From Pseudomonadales bacterium (GTDB taxonomy: Bacteria > Pseudomonadota > Gammaproteobacteria > Pseudomonadales > Azotimanducaceae): a DNA stretch of 49,098 nt. Location of the stretch: the NCBI GenBank assembly GCA_028283025.1, contig JAPYNO010000012.1:1-49098 (forward strand), given 5' to 3'. The notes beneath the pieces are model-generated. The model was given only the letters and a program-made list of their open reading frames with translations, was not told the DNA's origin and made no database searches. Both the position numbers and the translations under genes were made by a program. This document shows, one piece after another, positions 8,333-16,374 of this stretch (its first letter is position 1; every line of letters starts with the position of its first letter).

Positions 8333-8655
8333 ATTATTTTGCTGCTGATTTGATTGCTGCTGATATGGCTGCTTGTCAGGCAATCGAACATTTTTTCAAA
8401 TGCCCTAAACCACCCACTACCCACAAGTGAATTTCGTGGAGAGAGGATTCTAGTGTCTCAAGTGAGCGCGGCGCAAGCCCTTGTGCGCGACTTACCCGTG
8501 CCATCGAAGCTGAAGGTGAGGGTCTTGAGGTGTGTTTGGGCCTGCATTATGGCATAGGCATCGCGCTTGGGTTTTGCGCGGGCGGCTCGTTCTCAAGCGG
8601 GCCTGCGATGCCATCTGGCTGGCAACCCGCACAACTCACGAGGCTGTAGCTGGCG
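8333..8655. other. Non-coding stretch between bfr and infC
   Basis: About 320 bp with no convincing gene on either strand. It must carry the infC promoter because bfr upstream is an unrelated gene. It holds a short direct repeat GCTGCTGAT at 8341-8349 and 8356-8364. No clear -35/-10 pair or terminator with a T-tract was seen. Confidence 0.5.
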
Positions 8656-9126
8656 TCAGTTCACTTGCGCTTGGATGAAGTTCTCAACGCCCATGCGGTC
8701 GATCAATTCGAGATTCGTCTCAAGCCAGTCGATGTGCGACTCTTCCGAAGTCAAGATGTCCTCAAAGAGCTCGCGCGACACATAGTCGCCGCAATTTTCG
8801 CTAAACGCAATGGCGGCGCGCAGATTGGGCACGGCTTCCATCTCGAGCTTCAAGTCACACTCGAGCATTTCGCGCACCTCTTGGCCGACGTAGAGTTTGC
8901 CCAAGTCCTGCATGTTCGGCAGGCCGCCGAGGAACAAGATGCGCTCCATCAACGCCTCGGCATGCTTCATTTCATCGACTGACTCCTCGCGCTCGTGCGC
9001 GGCGAGCTTCGTCATGCCCCAATCATCGTACATCTTAGCGTGCAGAAAATATTGATTGATGGCGGTCAACTCCTGCTTGAGAATGGTGTTCAAATGAACA
9101 ATGATCTCTTGGTCTCTCGGTTGCAT
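8656..9126 (-). CDS. bfr: Bacterioferritin
   Basis: A 156-aa heme-containing ferritin subunit that forms 24-mers, oxidises Fe(II) and stores iron in the cytoplasm. The ferroxidase ligands are in place (Glu19, Glu52, His55, and the later Glu and EESHIDW His), and Met53 is the inter-subunit heme ligand, each one residue offset from E. coli. Its typical opening is EIIVHLNTILKQELTAINQYFLHAKMY. It is divergent from bfd, which encodes the ferredoxin that reduces and mobilises the stored iron. Two Fur-box-like sites lie in the shared 193-bp intergenic region. Confidence 0.96.
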   Translation of the reverse strand: MQPRDQEIIVHLNTILKQELTAINQYFLHAKMYDDWGMTKLAAHEREESVDEMKHAEALMERILFLGGLPNMQDLGKLYVGQEVREMLECDLKLEMEAVPNLRAAIAFSENCGDYVSRELFEDILTSEESHIDWLETNLELIDRMGVENFIQAQVN

Positions 9127-9215
9127 CTGGCGGATTCGCTACGAAGGAGTGCTGAATTGTGCCTTCAAACAGCACCACTTGTCAAGCGAGAAAGCGCTAT
9201 AACTCATTGAGTGTA

Positions 9216-9234
9216 AATGCAAATTCTTCTCATT
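9216..9234. promoter_or_regulatory. Fur-box-like operator 1 (bfr/bfd intergenic)
   Basis: A 19-bp site whose minus strand reads AATGAGAAGAATTTGCATT, close to the Fur pattern AATGAGAAT-N-ATTCTCATT. It is nearer to bfr. The spacing and gene context (iron storage and release) support control by iron. Confidence 0.55.
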
Positions 9235-9262
9235 CTTGAATCATATGGCCATCATTGTTGCA

Positions 9263-9281
9263 AATGCTATTCGTTCTCATT
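9263..9281. promoter_or_regulatory. Fur-box-like operator 2 (bfr/bfd intergenic)
   Basis: The minus strand reads AATGAGAACGAATAGCATT, again a good match to the left half of a Fur box with a weaker right half. It lies 39 bp before the bfd start codon, where Fur would block transcription initiation. Bfd is Fur-repressed in several gammaproteobacteria. Confidence 0.6.
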
Positions 9282-9319
9282 TACACTAGCAGGCAATTAG
9301 GCATCGCCGACCACCGACC

Positions 9320-9523
9320 ATGTACGTCTGCATTTGCAAAGGCATCACCGAATCTGAACTCATCGAGCTCGCCAAGGCGCACGATGCCTTTGATGACATG
9401 ACCCACGATGCGATGCTCGAAACCGCAAGCGACACGCTTGGCGTTGGCACAGGTTGCGGACGCTGCCTCGAATTCGCCGAGGATCTTCTCGAGCAAAGAT
9501 CAATCAATCAAGCACTCATCTAG
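9320..9523 (+). CDS. bfd: Bacterioferritin-associated ferredoxin
   Basis: A 67-aa [2Fe-2S] protein that docks on bacterioferritin and delivers electrons to release iron. The four cluster cysteines are Cys4, Cys6, Cys46 and Cys49 (YVCICKGI and GTGCGRCLEF), the Bfd pattern. It is divergent from bfr, with a Fur-like site just upstream. Its last 24 bp overlap, tail to tail, the end of the carotenoid oxygenase gene, so both C termini share DNA. Confidence 0.95.
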   Translation: MYVCICKGITESELIELAKAHDAFDDMTHDAMLETASDTLGVGTGCGRCLEFAEDLLEQRSINQALI

Positions 9524-10897
9524 CAAACACCAGTTGCCGTGAAAGCCGTGCGGCACTCTCGTTGATAACTCGGCAAGCGCAATCGGCCCTGCGTCAAGAG
9601 AAGAAGCGTCAAAAAAGGCCACATCGGAGCGGTTCTCAGCCGCCCGATAGATGACCGACACCAGATATCCGTCGCCTTCCGCCGCATCCTTCGTGCGCGG
9701 TACGAAGACAGGCTCTGACGTGTTATCGCCCTTCGGCAAGCGATAATCGGTGCGGGTACCACTCTCAAAGTCCTGGCGCACGAGCGTATCAAAGCCGATG
9801 CCTCCTTTCTGCGACGCCGCGTAATAGCCGTGGCGATAGGCAAGACCGGCACGTCGGTCGTCAATGCGAGGAAATTCGCCTTGCAAATCATCAAGATAGC
9901 GCCACTTGACTTCGCCTGAATTCGAGCCGAGGTCGATTTCCCATTCGGCAAGGCGCGCACCATCCTCTAGTCCGTCGCCCAAATCCATGCTCATGGTACG
10001 AAACTGCATGACGTGCGCGCGAATCACATCGCCATCGCGCCAAGCGTTCATCGGATGAAAGACATAGGCAGGATCCATATCGAACCAGCGCAGCTGATCA
10101 ATGTCGGCGTCTCGCGAGAGCACGCCGATATGCGACCCCTTGTCAGGCTCCCATAGGAAGGGGTTGTCGCCTTTCATGGCCCGCTCAAGGCTGCCCGTAA
10201 TCGGAAAGATAGGAAAGATCACGTCCTTATCGGTGGTGATGAAGTCATGCACCATGCTTGGAAACGGCGCCTTGAATCGTTCTGAGCGCGTCAGTTTGCC
10301 GTGCTTGTTAACGACCTGATAGGTCATGTCATCCGAAAACGGCCCGCTGGCCATATAGCCAAAAAAGAGCATTTCGCCCGTCTCCGGGTCGAATTTGGGA
10401 TGCGCCGTCATGGGGCCTTCATAGCCGCCGTCAAACGACCAAGGGCCAATTGAATCGAGGCTTGCGCAGTCAAGTTCAAAAGGCAGGTGCCCTTCTTCAA
10501 GGGCAAGCAGCTTGCCGCCATGCCAAACGATATTCGTATTGGCGAGGCCATCGAGCCCAAAGACAGGCACGGATGGGTCGCTGTTCATGGGGTCGAAGTA
10601 GTTGACGAGCGCTTTGCCTGCCTCGCGCTCAAGTTTGTATTTTTGTGTGCGCACATATCGATTGCGATAGGCGACGCGGCCATTTTCGACGCGAAACATG
10701 TGCACCATACCATCGCCCCCAAACCAATGATGTGAGCCGACCGGCGCGAACTGCGGGTCCGGGCCGATTCGATACAGGACTCCGGTCAAATCCTTGGGTA
10801 TCTCGCCTTTGACAATCAGGTCCGGAGCATCGCACTCCATACGAATCGGCGCAAAATTACCTTGTAGAAACGGATTGTCGGCATAGGGTTCGGCCAT
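9500..10897 (-). CDS. Carotenoid cleavage oxygenase family protein
   Basis: A 465-aa non-heme Fe(II) dioxygenase of the RPE65/lignostilbene dioxygenase family, which cleaves double bonds of carotenoids, apocarotenoids or stilbenes. The four iron-binding histidines are visible near His166 (MTAHPKFD), His217 (MVHDF), His281 (YVFHPMN) and His453 (PHGFHGNW). The ATG at 10897 was chosen because GAGGAG lies 7 nt upstream and the product opens in the usual way (NPFLQGNFAPI). There is no signal peptide. The substrate cannot be read from the sequence; the neighbouring IclR regulator (divergent) and P450 suggest a catabolic role for a terpenoid or aromatic compound. Confidence 0.92.
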   Translation of the reverse strand: MAEPYADNPFLQGNFAPIRMECDAPDLIVKGEIPKDLTGVLYRIGPDPQFAPVGSHHWFGGDGMVHMFRVENGRVAYRNRYVRTQKYKLEREAGKALVNYFDPMNSDPSVPVFGLDGLANTNIVWHGGKLLALEEGHLPFELDCASLDSIGPWSFDGGYEGPMTAHPKFDPETGEMLFFGYMASGPFSDDMTYQVVNKHGKLTRSERFKAPFPSMVHDFITTDKDVIFPIFPITGSLERAMKGDNPFLWEPDKGSHIGVLSRDADIDQLRWFDMDPAYVFHPMNAWRDGDVIRAHVMQFRTMSMDLGDGLEDGARLAEWEIDLGSNSGEVKWRYLDDLQGEFPRIDDRRAGLAYRHGYYAASQKGGIGFDTLVRQDFESGTRTDYRLPKGDNTSEPVFVPRTKDAAEGDGYLVSVIYRAAENRSDVAFFDASSLDAGPIALAELSTRVPHGFHGNWCLLDECLID

Positions 10898-11048
10898 GGT
10901 TGATCTCCTCGTTGTTGGATTTTGTTGCCTTGTAGGGCGCAAGACGCAATCATCATCAAAGCACCCGAAGGTGTCAACCGATTCACGCTCGCATCCGAAG
11001 CGCCGATCTCAAATAGCGAGCATTTGCGCACCTGGCAAAGAGTCCGCA

Positions 11049-11075
11049 TTGCATTTTCCACAAGTCAGTTATAAT
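11049..11075 (+). promoter_or_regulatory. Candidate promoter for the IclR gene
   Basis: A TTGCAT at 11049-11054 and a perfect TATAAT at 11070-11075, separated by 15 bp (short of the ideal 17), lie about 60 bp before the IclR start. The AT-rich stretch continues to about 11089 and is the likely control region for both divergent genes. Confidence 0.4.
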
Positions 11076-11136
11076 AGGTTATCTTTATAGCGTCCTGAAG
11101 ACGCGCGCGCATCCCGGCCGCGCATAGAATCCATTC

Positions 11137-11973
11137 ATGGAAGACTCCCTAGGGCGCATCGATCAAGAGCCAATTCGCGACCACAGTTCGGCGCAAGTGC
11201 AGAGCATTCTAGTGGCGGGCCAAGTGCTTGAATTTTTAGCCGAAACCGGCCGCCCGCAACGAGTGACCGATATTGCCAAGCAGCTTGGCATGACCAAGGC
11301 GCGAGTGTCTCGCCACATGAGCACGCTCGCGAGCATCGGCCTTGTCGCCAAAACCCCCGACAACAGCGGCTATCGCTTTGGCTCCACGCTGTTTCGCTTC
11401 GCAAGTGCTGCAGCCGAGCAGTTTGAAATCACCAACGTTGCATACCGCCACATGGTGGCGCTTCGCAATCAGATCTCGGAAGCCATGCTGCTCGCTGTGC
11501 CCGCTGGCGGCGATGGCATTATCGTCTCCACGCTTGGCAGTGGACGCACGTTATCTCCAAAGCTCTCGCGAGGTGTTCGCTTAAGCATCCCGGCATCCCC
11601 AACCGCCTGGACGATTCTCGCCTTCTCACGAGAGCACGTCCAAGAAAGAGTCATCGCACGGCGCAGCGAGCGAACCTCAACAAGACAGGATTCCCTGCGG
11701 CAAGATGTGATTCGCGCACGCTGCGAACGCATACGCGAAAAGCTCTATGATTTTTCTATCGATCCGTATGATGCCGGTTTTTCGGTGCTGTCAGCGCCGA
11801 TTTTCAATCACACGGAACATCTTGAGGGCGCGCTCACTATCGTCATGACGAAACGCCAAAGCCTCGATCCGAGCGAAATGCGCTACCTAGCGCGGCTCAA
11901 AACTACGACACTTGAGATCTCACGCACCCTCGGCTCGGTCACCATGGCGAACCGCATGGAGCGGACTATCTAA
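11137..11973 (+). CDS. IclR-family transcriptional regulator
   Basis: A 278-aa one-component regulator. The N-terminal winged helix-turn-helix (about residues 22-85, VTDIAKQLGMTKARVSRHMSTLASIGLV) is followed by the IclR effector-binding domain, including LSIPASPTAWTILAF and DAGFSVLSAPIFN. IclR proteins usually control adjacent catabolic operons and respond to a pathway metabolite. It is divergent from the carotenoid oxygenase and followed 70 bp later by the P450, so either or both are plausible targets. The effector is unknown. Confidence 0.93.
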   Translation: MEDSLGRIDQEPIRDHSSAQVQSILVAGQVLEFLAETGRPQRVTDIAKQLGMTKARVSRHMSTLASIGLVAKTPDNSGYRFGSTLFRFASAAAEQFEITNVAYRHMVALRNQISEAMLLAVPAGGDGIIVSTLGSGRTLSPKLSRGVRLSIPASPTAWTILAFSREHVQERVIARRSERTSTRQDSLRQDVIRARCERIREKLYDFSIDPYDAGFSVLSAPIFNHTEHLEGALTIVMTKRQSLDPSEMRYLARLKTTTLEISRTLGSVTMANRMERTI

Positions 11974-12043
11974 AACCTGTCAGCACAGCGGGCACTCGTG
12001 CAGGTAACATTGCTGCTCTTGTGTCCACATCCATAAGCACCGC

Positions 12044-13294
12044 ATGCAGCTTCACACCGAATCTCCCGCCCTCGAAAACGCGCTCATAGACCCTGCGTCT
12101 TGGGCCGATGAGGCTGGCATCCACGAGCAGTTTCGCTGGCTGCGCGCCCATGACCCCATCCGGCGCATGCATCCTGAAGGCTTTGAGCCCTTCTGGTCGA
12201 TCACCAAGCACCACCATATCAAGGCTATCGAAGGCGAGAAAAAGCTATTCATCAATGATCCTCGCCCAATTCTCGGCCCTATCCATGTGCAGATGTTCGT
12301 GGAGGCTGTGACCGGCCGAAAGCATCTCGTCAGATCGCTCGTACAAATGGACGACCCTGACCACAGCCGCTATCGAAGACTCACGCAATCATGGTTTCTC
12401 GGCAACAATTTGCGCAGCCTACAGGTGCGTGTCGATGCCCTCGCCCGCACCTATGTGGGCAGGCTTGAGTCCCTCGGCGGCGAGTGCGACTTTGTCAAGG
12501 ATGTCGCCGTCTGGTACCCCTTGCGCGTCATCATGACCATCCTCGGCATTCCGGAATCAGACGAGCCGCTGATGCTCAAGCTCACGCAGGAGATGTTCGG
12601 CAGCGGCGACCCGGATACGCAAAGATCCTTCGAGCTCGACGATTTCGTGCAGGTCGTTCGCGACTTTGAAGACTACTTTGCAGCGCTCGCCAAAGAAAAG
12701 CGCAAGCGTCCTACTGACGATGTCGCTTCGGTCATCGCAGGCGCTAAGGTGGACGGTAAGCACCTGCCGCCCCTTGACCTTGCGGGCTACTACACGATCA
12801 TCGCCGCCGCCGGTCACGATACAACGAGCTCATCGCTTGCAGGCGGCCTGCTCGCGCTCATTGAGCATCCTGCGGAAATGCAGAAGCTGCGCGGCGATGT
12901 CGATGGCATGATGGACACAGCGGTCGATGAGGCCATTCGATGGGTGACGCCGGTGCGCCAGTTCGCACGCACAGCTACCGAGGACTATGATCTTGATGGC
13001 ACGCTCATTCGCAAGGGCGAGTCGGTGGGGCTTTGGTACCCTTCAGGCAATCGCGACGAGGCGGTATTTGACGAGCCGTATCGTTTTCGCATCGACCGGC
13101 GCGAGAAGCACATCGCCTTTGGCTTCGGCGCGCATGTCTGCCTCGGCCAGCACCTTGCGCGCATGGAACTCGCCTCAATGTACCGAGAACTCGTCCGGCG
13201 CGTCAAGCACATTGAGCTTGCAGGCACGCCACAGTACATGCAGTCCATCTTTGTCGGCGGCCTCAAGACCATGCCGATCCGCTATGCGATGTAG
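12044..13294 (+). CDS. Cytochrome P450
   Basis: A soluble 416-aa bacterial P450 monooxygenase. The I-helix motif AGHDTT is at 256-261, the K-helix ExxR at Glu296-Arg299, and the heme loop FGFGAHVCLGQHLA has the thiolate Cys366. There is no membrane anchor, so it is class I and needs a separate ferredoxin and reductase; neither is adjacent. The region HPEGFEPFWSITKHHHI and MDDPDHSRYRR recalls P450s that hydroxylate steroids, terpenes or alkyl chains, but the substrate is not determinable here. It is convergent with the next gene, with a 10-bp gap. Confidence 0.95.
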   Translation: MQLHTESPALENALIDPASWADEAGIHEQFRWLRAHDPIRRMHPEGFEPFWSITKHHHIKAIEGEKKLFINDPRPILGPIHVQMFVEAVTGRKHLVRSLVQMDDPDHSRYRRLTQSWFLGNNLRSLQVRVDALARTYVGRLESLGGECDFVKDVAVWYPLRVIMTILGIPESDEPLMLKLTQEMFGSGDPDTQRSFELDDFVQVVRDFEDYFAALAKEKRKRPTDDVASVIAGAKVDGKHLPPLDLAGYYTIIAAAGHDTTSSSLAGGLLALIEHPAEMQKLRGDVDGMMDTAVDEAIRWVTPVRQFARTATEDYDLDGTLIRKGESVGLWYPSGNRDEAVFDEPYRFRIDRREKHIAFGFGAHVCLGQHLARMELASMYRELVRRVKHIELAGTPQYMQSIFVGGLKTMPIRYAM

Positions 13295-13304
13295 TAACCT
13301 TTCG

Positions 13305-14216
13305 TTATGAATGAAGCGCGAGCTCGGACTCCACCTCAAGATCGCCGCTTACGCTAATTTCGCCGCGCTCGTGCATGAGTTTCACCGCTGCGAGCACACT
13401 GCGCGCCGCTGCGGGAAACAGCGCACGGCTGGTGCCCTTGTACATGACGGGCACCATATCGACGATTCTTGTGACGCCGGCGAGCAGGCAATCGCGTATC
13501 TGGCGCTCGCGCGCCAACCTGTGCTCAATGAAAGCTTCGACATGCTCGCGCGGACGCTTCACAGGCGGGCCGTGCGTCGGGTAATAGATGGCATCATCGC
13601 GCTCAAGCAGCAGTATCAAGCTTTGCATGTAGTCGGCCATGCACCCGTCCGGCGGCGAAATCACAGATGTTGACCAACCCATCACATGATCGCCGGTAAA
13701 AAGGGCGCGCTCTTCGCATAAGCAAAAGCACATATGATTCGAGGTGTGACCCGGCGTGTGCACGCACTCAAGAGTCCAGCCCTCGCCTTCGAGCACATCG
13801 CCGTGGCGCAGGCGCACATCCGGCACGAAGTCTCGGTCAGCCCCCTCTTCCACTGTGCTCGGGTCCGCAATATCGCCACCATGCGGGCCGAAGCCATAGG
13901 TTGGCGCATCGCAGTGCGCTTTGAGCAATCTGCATCCCGGAGAATGATCCATATGCGTGTGCGTGACTAGGACATGGGTCACTGACTCGCCGCTAAGCGC
14001 AGCAATGAGCGCGTTGATATGCGCCTCGTCCGCAGGCCCTGGGTCAATGATCGCTACTTCACCCCGCCCGATGATGTAGGTGCCTGTCCCTGTATAGGTG
14101 AAAGGGCTAGGATTGTGAGCGATCAGGCGACGCACGAGCGGCGATACGCGGTCCGCCACGCCGTACTCAAATTCGATCTCGCGCTCAAGCTTTAGCGACA
14201 CTTGGCGTTCTTCCAT
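13305..14216 (-). CDS. Metallo-beta-lactamase-fold hydrolase (LACTB2/glyoxalase II-like)
   Basis: A 303-aa cytoplasmic hydrolase. The zinc signature HTHMDH is at 86-91, followed by GHTSNH (His157), the bridging Asp176 (FTGDHVM) and a late histidine in PTHGPPV. The C-terminal extension (ERQIRDCLLAG...) is typical of LACTB2-like MBL proteins that act on RNA or thioesters. The start MEERQVSLKLER at 14216 follows the repeat/pseudokinase gene by 28 bp on the same strand, so it may be the third gene of that operon; it could equally belong functionally with the P450 locus. No Shine-Dalgarno is obvious. Confidence 0.9.
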   Translation of the reverse strand: MEERQVSLKLEREIEFEYGVADRVSPLVRRLIAHNPSPFTYTGTGTYIIGRGEVAIIDPGPADEAHINALIAALSGESVTHVLVTHTHMDHSPGCRLLKAHCDAPTYGFGPHGGDIADPSTVEEGADRDFVPDVRLRHGDVLEGEGWTLECVHTPGHTSNHMCFCLCEERALFTGDHVMGWSTSVISPPDGCMADYMQSLILLLERDDAIYYPTHGPPVKRPREHVEAFIEHRLARERQIRDCLLAGVTRIVDMVPVMYKGTSRALFPAAARSVLAAVKLMHERGEISVSGDLEVESELALHS

Positions 14217-14244
14217 ACGAAAAAGCGAGGCGCACCATAGCAGA

Positions 14245-16374
14245 TTAACGCTCGTCGCCCACTTGCGCAGACCAGCGCGCACGTTTCTCAACCCATGTTT
14301 GATTATCGGGCGTCAGCGTCAATGCCACGCGCAAGTATTCGCGCGCTTCTTCTATGAAGCCAGCCTTCCAGGCATCATCCGCGACCTCGGCCAAGCGCTC
14401 GGCGGCGCGCGCTCGCAGCACAAGCGCCCTTGAATTATCGGCGTCAAGGGTGAGGACTTCAAAGAGCTTCGCCAGCAGATTGCCTTCCTCGGGCGCGGTG
14501 ATGTAGCCGTCGGCCAAGAGTTGCTCGGCTTCTTGCAAAAGCACGCGCAAACGCTCGCTCTTGGATTGCTCAAGCTGCAACCGCGCCGCCGCATCGGCGA
14601 GCGCCTCCTCATCCAAGCCGGTTTGCAGAGCGCGCGCCAGCACACTTGACGCATGTTCATAGTCCGCCGAGGCAATCGCGCGGTCAATCAGGTCGATCAC
14701 ACCCGATGTCACCTGCCGCAGTCCCTCGGTCGCAATTGGGTTGTCGGTATCGCTTGCCAACACGCGCACATAGGTTTCGGCGGCATTTTCTGCGGGCGGA
14801 TTGACAAGTGCGCCCGAAGCAAGAAAGCCTGCGCCCGCTTCGAGCAAGGCCTCCACCTCTTGGCGCAAGTCGGTTTCGCGTTGAATCTGTGCTCTGACAT
14901 TGCGTACCGCATCAGTCTCAGGATCGGCAAGCGTCGCGTGACCAAGGAACATCATGGCGCTGGCAATATCGTTGCCAAGCACCGATGCCTCAGCCTTGCC
15001 CGCAAAGTAGCGCGCGAGCGCGACAAGCGCATCCCCTGCGCCTTGGTGCGCTGGCCACAAGCGCAGCACCTCACGATGGGCTTCAATGGCAGTGAGCGTC
15101 TCGTCATCGGACAAATCGCCCTCTTCCACAAGCGCGAGCGTATTGACAAACAAAGTCTCCGCCATGCGCCGCTCGGACAGTTCATCGAACTGGCGGCGGA
15201 ACTCGGCATCCTGCGGAAACAGATTCAAGGCCTCGCCGAGCCGCTGGTTGACAACATCGAGCCGACCACTTGCGAGGGCTGCATCAATCTCCTCGCGCGT
15301 ACCCGCAATGAGCTGACGAAGCTCGGCGCTGGCCTGCGCATGATCAGGCACACGCGCGAGCACATTCCGATAGGCGCTGACGCGCACGGCAAGCCCGCTG
15401 CCTGTATCCGCGCCTTGTGCTAATAGACCTTCAATGCCTTCGCTGAATGGTTCGGGAAGAACGCCGACATCGCGCATGGCCTGCACAAAGACCTCCTCGG
15501 CTTTGGGGCTCATGTAGAGCACCGCGGCGCCCGAGGCCATCAGAATCAGTAGCGAAACCAGCAGTCCGCCTATGCCCAAGCCTGAGCGAACTTGCTTGCG
15601 CGTGGCTTTCTGCCTTGCGCGCGGGGCGACCGACTCCGCGCGTGGCGCTTCCGCAATCGCATCCCTGACTTCCGCTACCGACACCAAGCCGGCATGTACA
15701 CTGCGTGCTGGCCATTCGCCTTTCAGTTCAAGCACAGAGACGGCGTCTTTGAACCCAGACAAGTCGCTCGCATCCGACTGCCCGGCCAAGAGCGCTGCGA
15801 GCATAGGCGCGAGCGACCGGTCCGATGCCGGCAGCAGACGTGCGATGTCGTCCTCATCCGGCGCGGGTGGCAATGAGAAGATATCGGAGCCACGCAAAAC
15901 CGAGACAATCAAGCGTCCGAGATGCTCTAGGTCGCCCCCTCTGATACGCATCCCTGATGGGTTAAGCGCGAGCAGCAGGCCACTTTCAGGTCGAGGCCGC
16001 CAAATGCACCAAGTATCGAACATCCCGTGCACAAGCCCATTGCGGTCGAGTGCTTGGATAGCGTCCACGACATCAGAGAAGATATTGATCAACTCCCGCA
16101 CAGGCATTCCGCCGTGCAAGCTGGTTTCGAGTGATTCGCCGTCCGGCATGGGGAAGGCCATCTCCAGCGCATTGTCCTGAAGGCGCCAAGCGGCAGGCGC
16201 CAGCACGCTTGGATGCGCGAGGCGGACGAGGCGGGTGAACTCGGCCTCCCAGTCTTGAGCCTCAGGGATGCCCGAGACCTTGCGAACGAGCAGCGCGCGA
16301 CCATCTTCAATTCGCCTTGCGCTGCTCACGCCCTCCGAGAGCCTTTGCAAAGGCGTGCATGGCTGCCAGTTCAT
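14245..16374 (-). CDS. Membrane-anchored pseudokinase with C-terminal helical (TPR-like) repeats
   Basis: A 709-aa protein of unknown role. Residues 1 to about 200 follow a Ser/Thr kinase fold: Lys32 in a VAIK-like strand, a glutamate in the alphaC-like helix (EAEFTRLVRLAHPSVL), a catalytic-loop equivalent reduced to GLVHGMFDTWCIW (His-Arg-Asp and the Asn missing), and LNP in place of DFG at 137-139. It therefore looks catalytically dead. One transmembrane helix spans about 265-287; the remaining 420 residues are alpha-helical, Ala/Leu/Glu-rich TPR-like repeats that should face the periplasm. Its ATG overlaps the stop of the MORN gene by 4 bp, implying coupled synthesis. It resembles membrane Ser/Thr kinase receptors but probably signals or scaffolds without phosphotransfer. 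Confidence 0.85.
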   Translation of the reverse strand: MNWQPCTPLQRLSEGVSSARRIEDGRALLVRKVSGIPEAQDWEAEFTRLVRLAHPSVLAPAAWRLQDNALEMAFPMPDGESLETSLHGGMPVRELINIFSDVVDAIQALDRNGLVHGMFDTWCIWRPRPESGLLLALNPSGMRIRGGDLEHLGRLIVSVLRGSDIFSLPPAPDEDDIARLLPASDRSLAPMLAALLAGQSDASDLSGFKDAVSVLELKGEWPARSVHAGLVSVAEVRDAIAEAPRAESVAPRARQKATRKQVRSGLGIGGLLVSLLILMASGAAVLYMSPKAEEVFVQAMRDVGVLPEPFSEGIEGLLAQGADTGSGLAVRVSAYRNVLARVPDHAQASAELRQLIAGTREEIDAALASGRLDVVNQRLGEALNLFPQDAEFRRQFDELSERRMAETLFVNTLALVEEGDLSDDETLTAIEAHREVLRLWPAHQGAGDALVALARYFAGKAEASVLGNDIASAMMFLGHATLADPETDAVRNVRAQIQRETDLRQEVEALLEAGAGFLASGALVNPPAENAAETYVRVLASDTDNPIATEGLRQVTSGVIDLIDRAIASADYEHASSVLARALQTGLDEEALADAAARLQLEQSKSERLRVLLQEAEQLLADGYITAPEEGNLLAKLFEVLTLDADNSRALVLRARAAERLAEVADDAWKAGFIEEAREYLRVALTLTPDNQTWVEKRARWSAQVGDER

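Noticed and set aside
8341..8364. Direct repeat GCTGCTGAT as a regulatory repeat or CRISPR-like unit
   Set aside because: Only two copies 15 bp apart; too short and too few to be meaningful.
8354..8557. 67-codon plus-strand frame between bfr and infC
   Set aside because: No ribosome-binding site, no family resemblance, and unremarkable composition; treated as chance.
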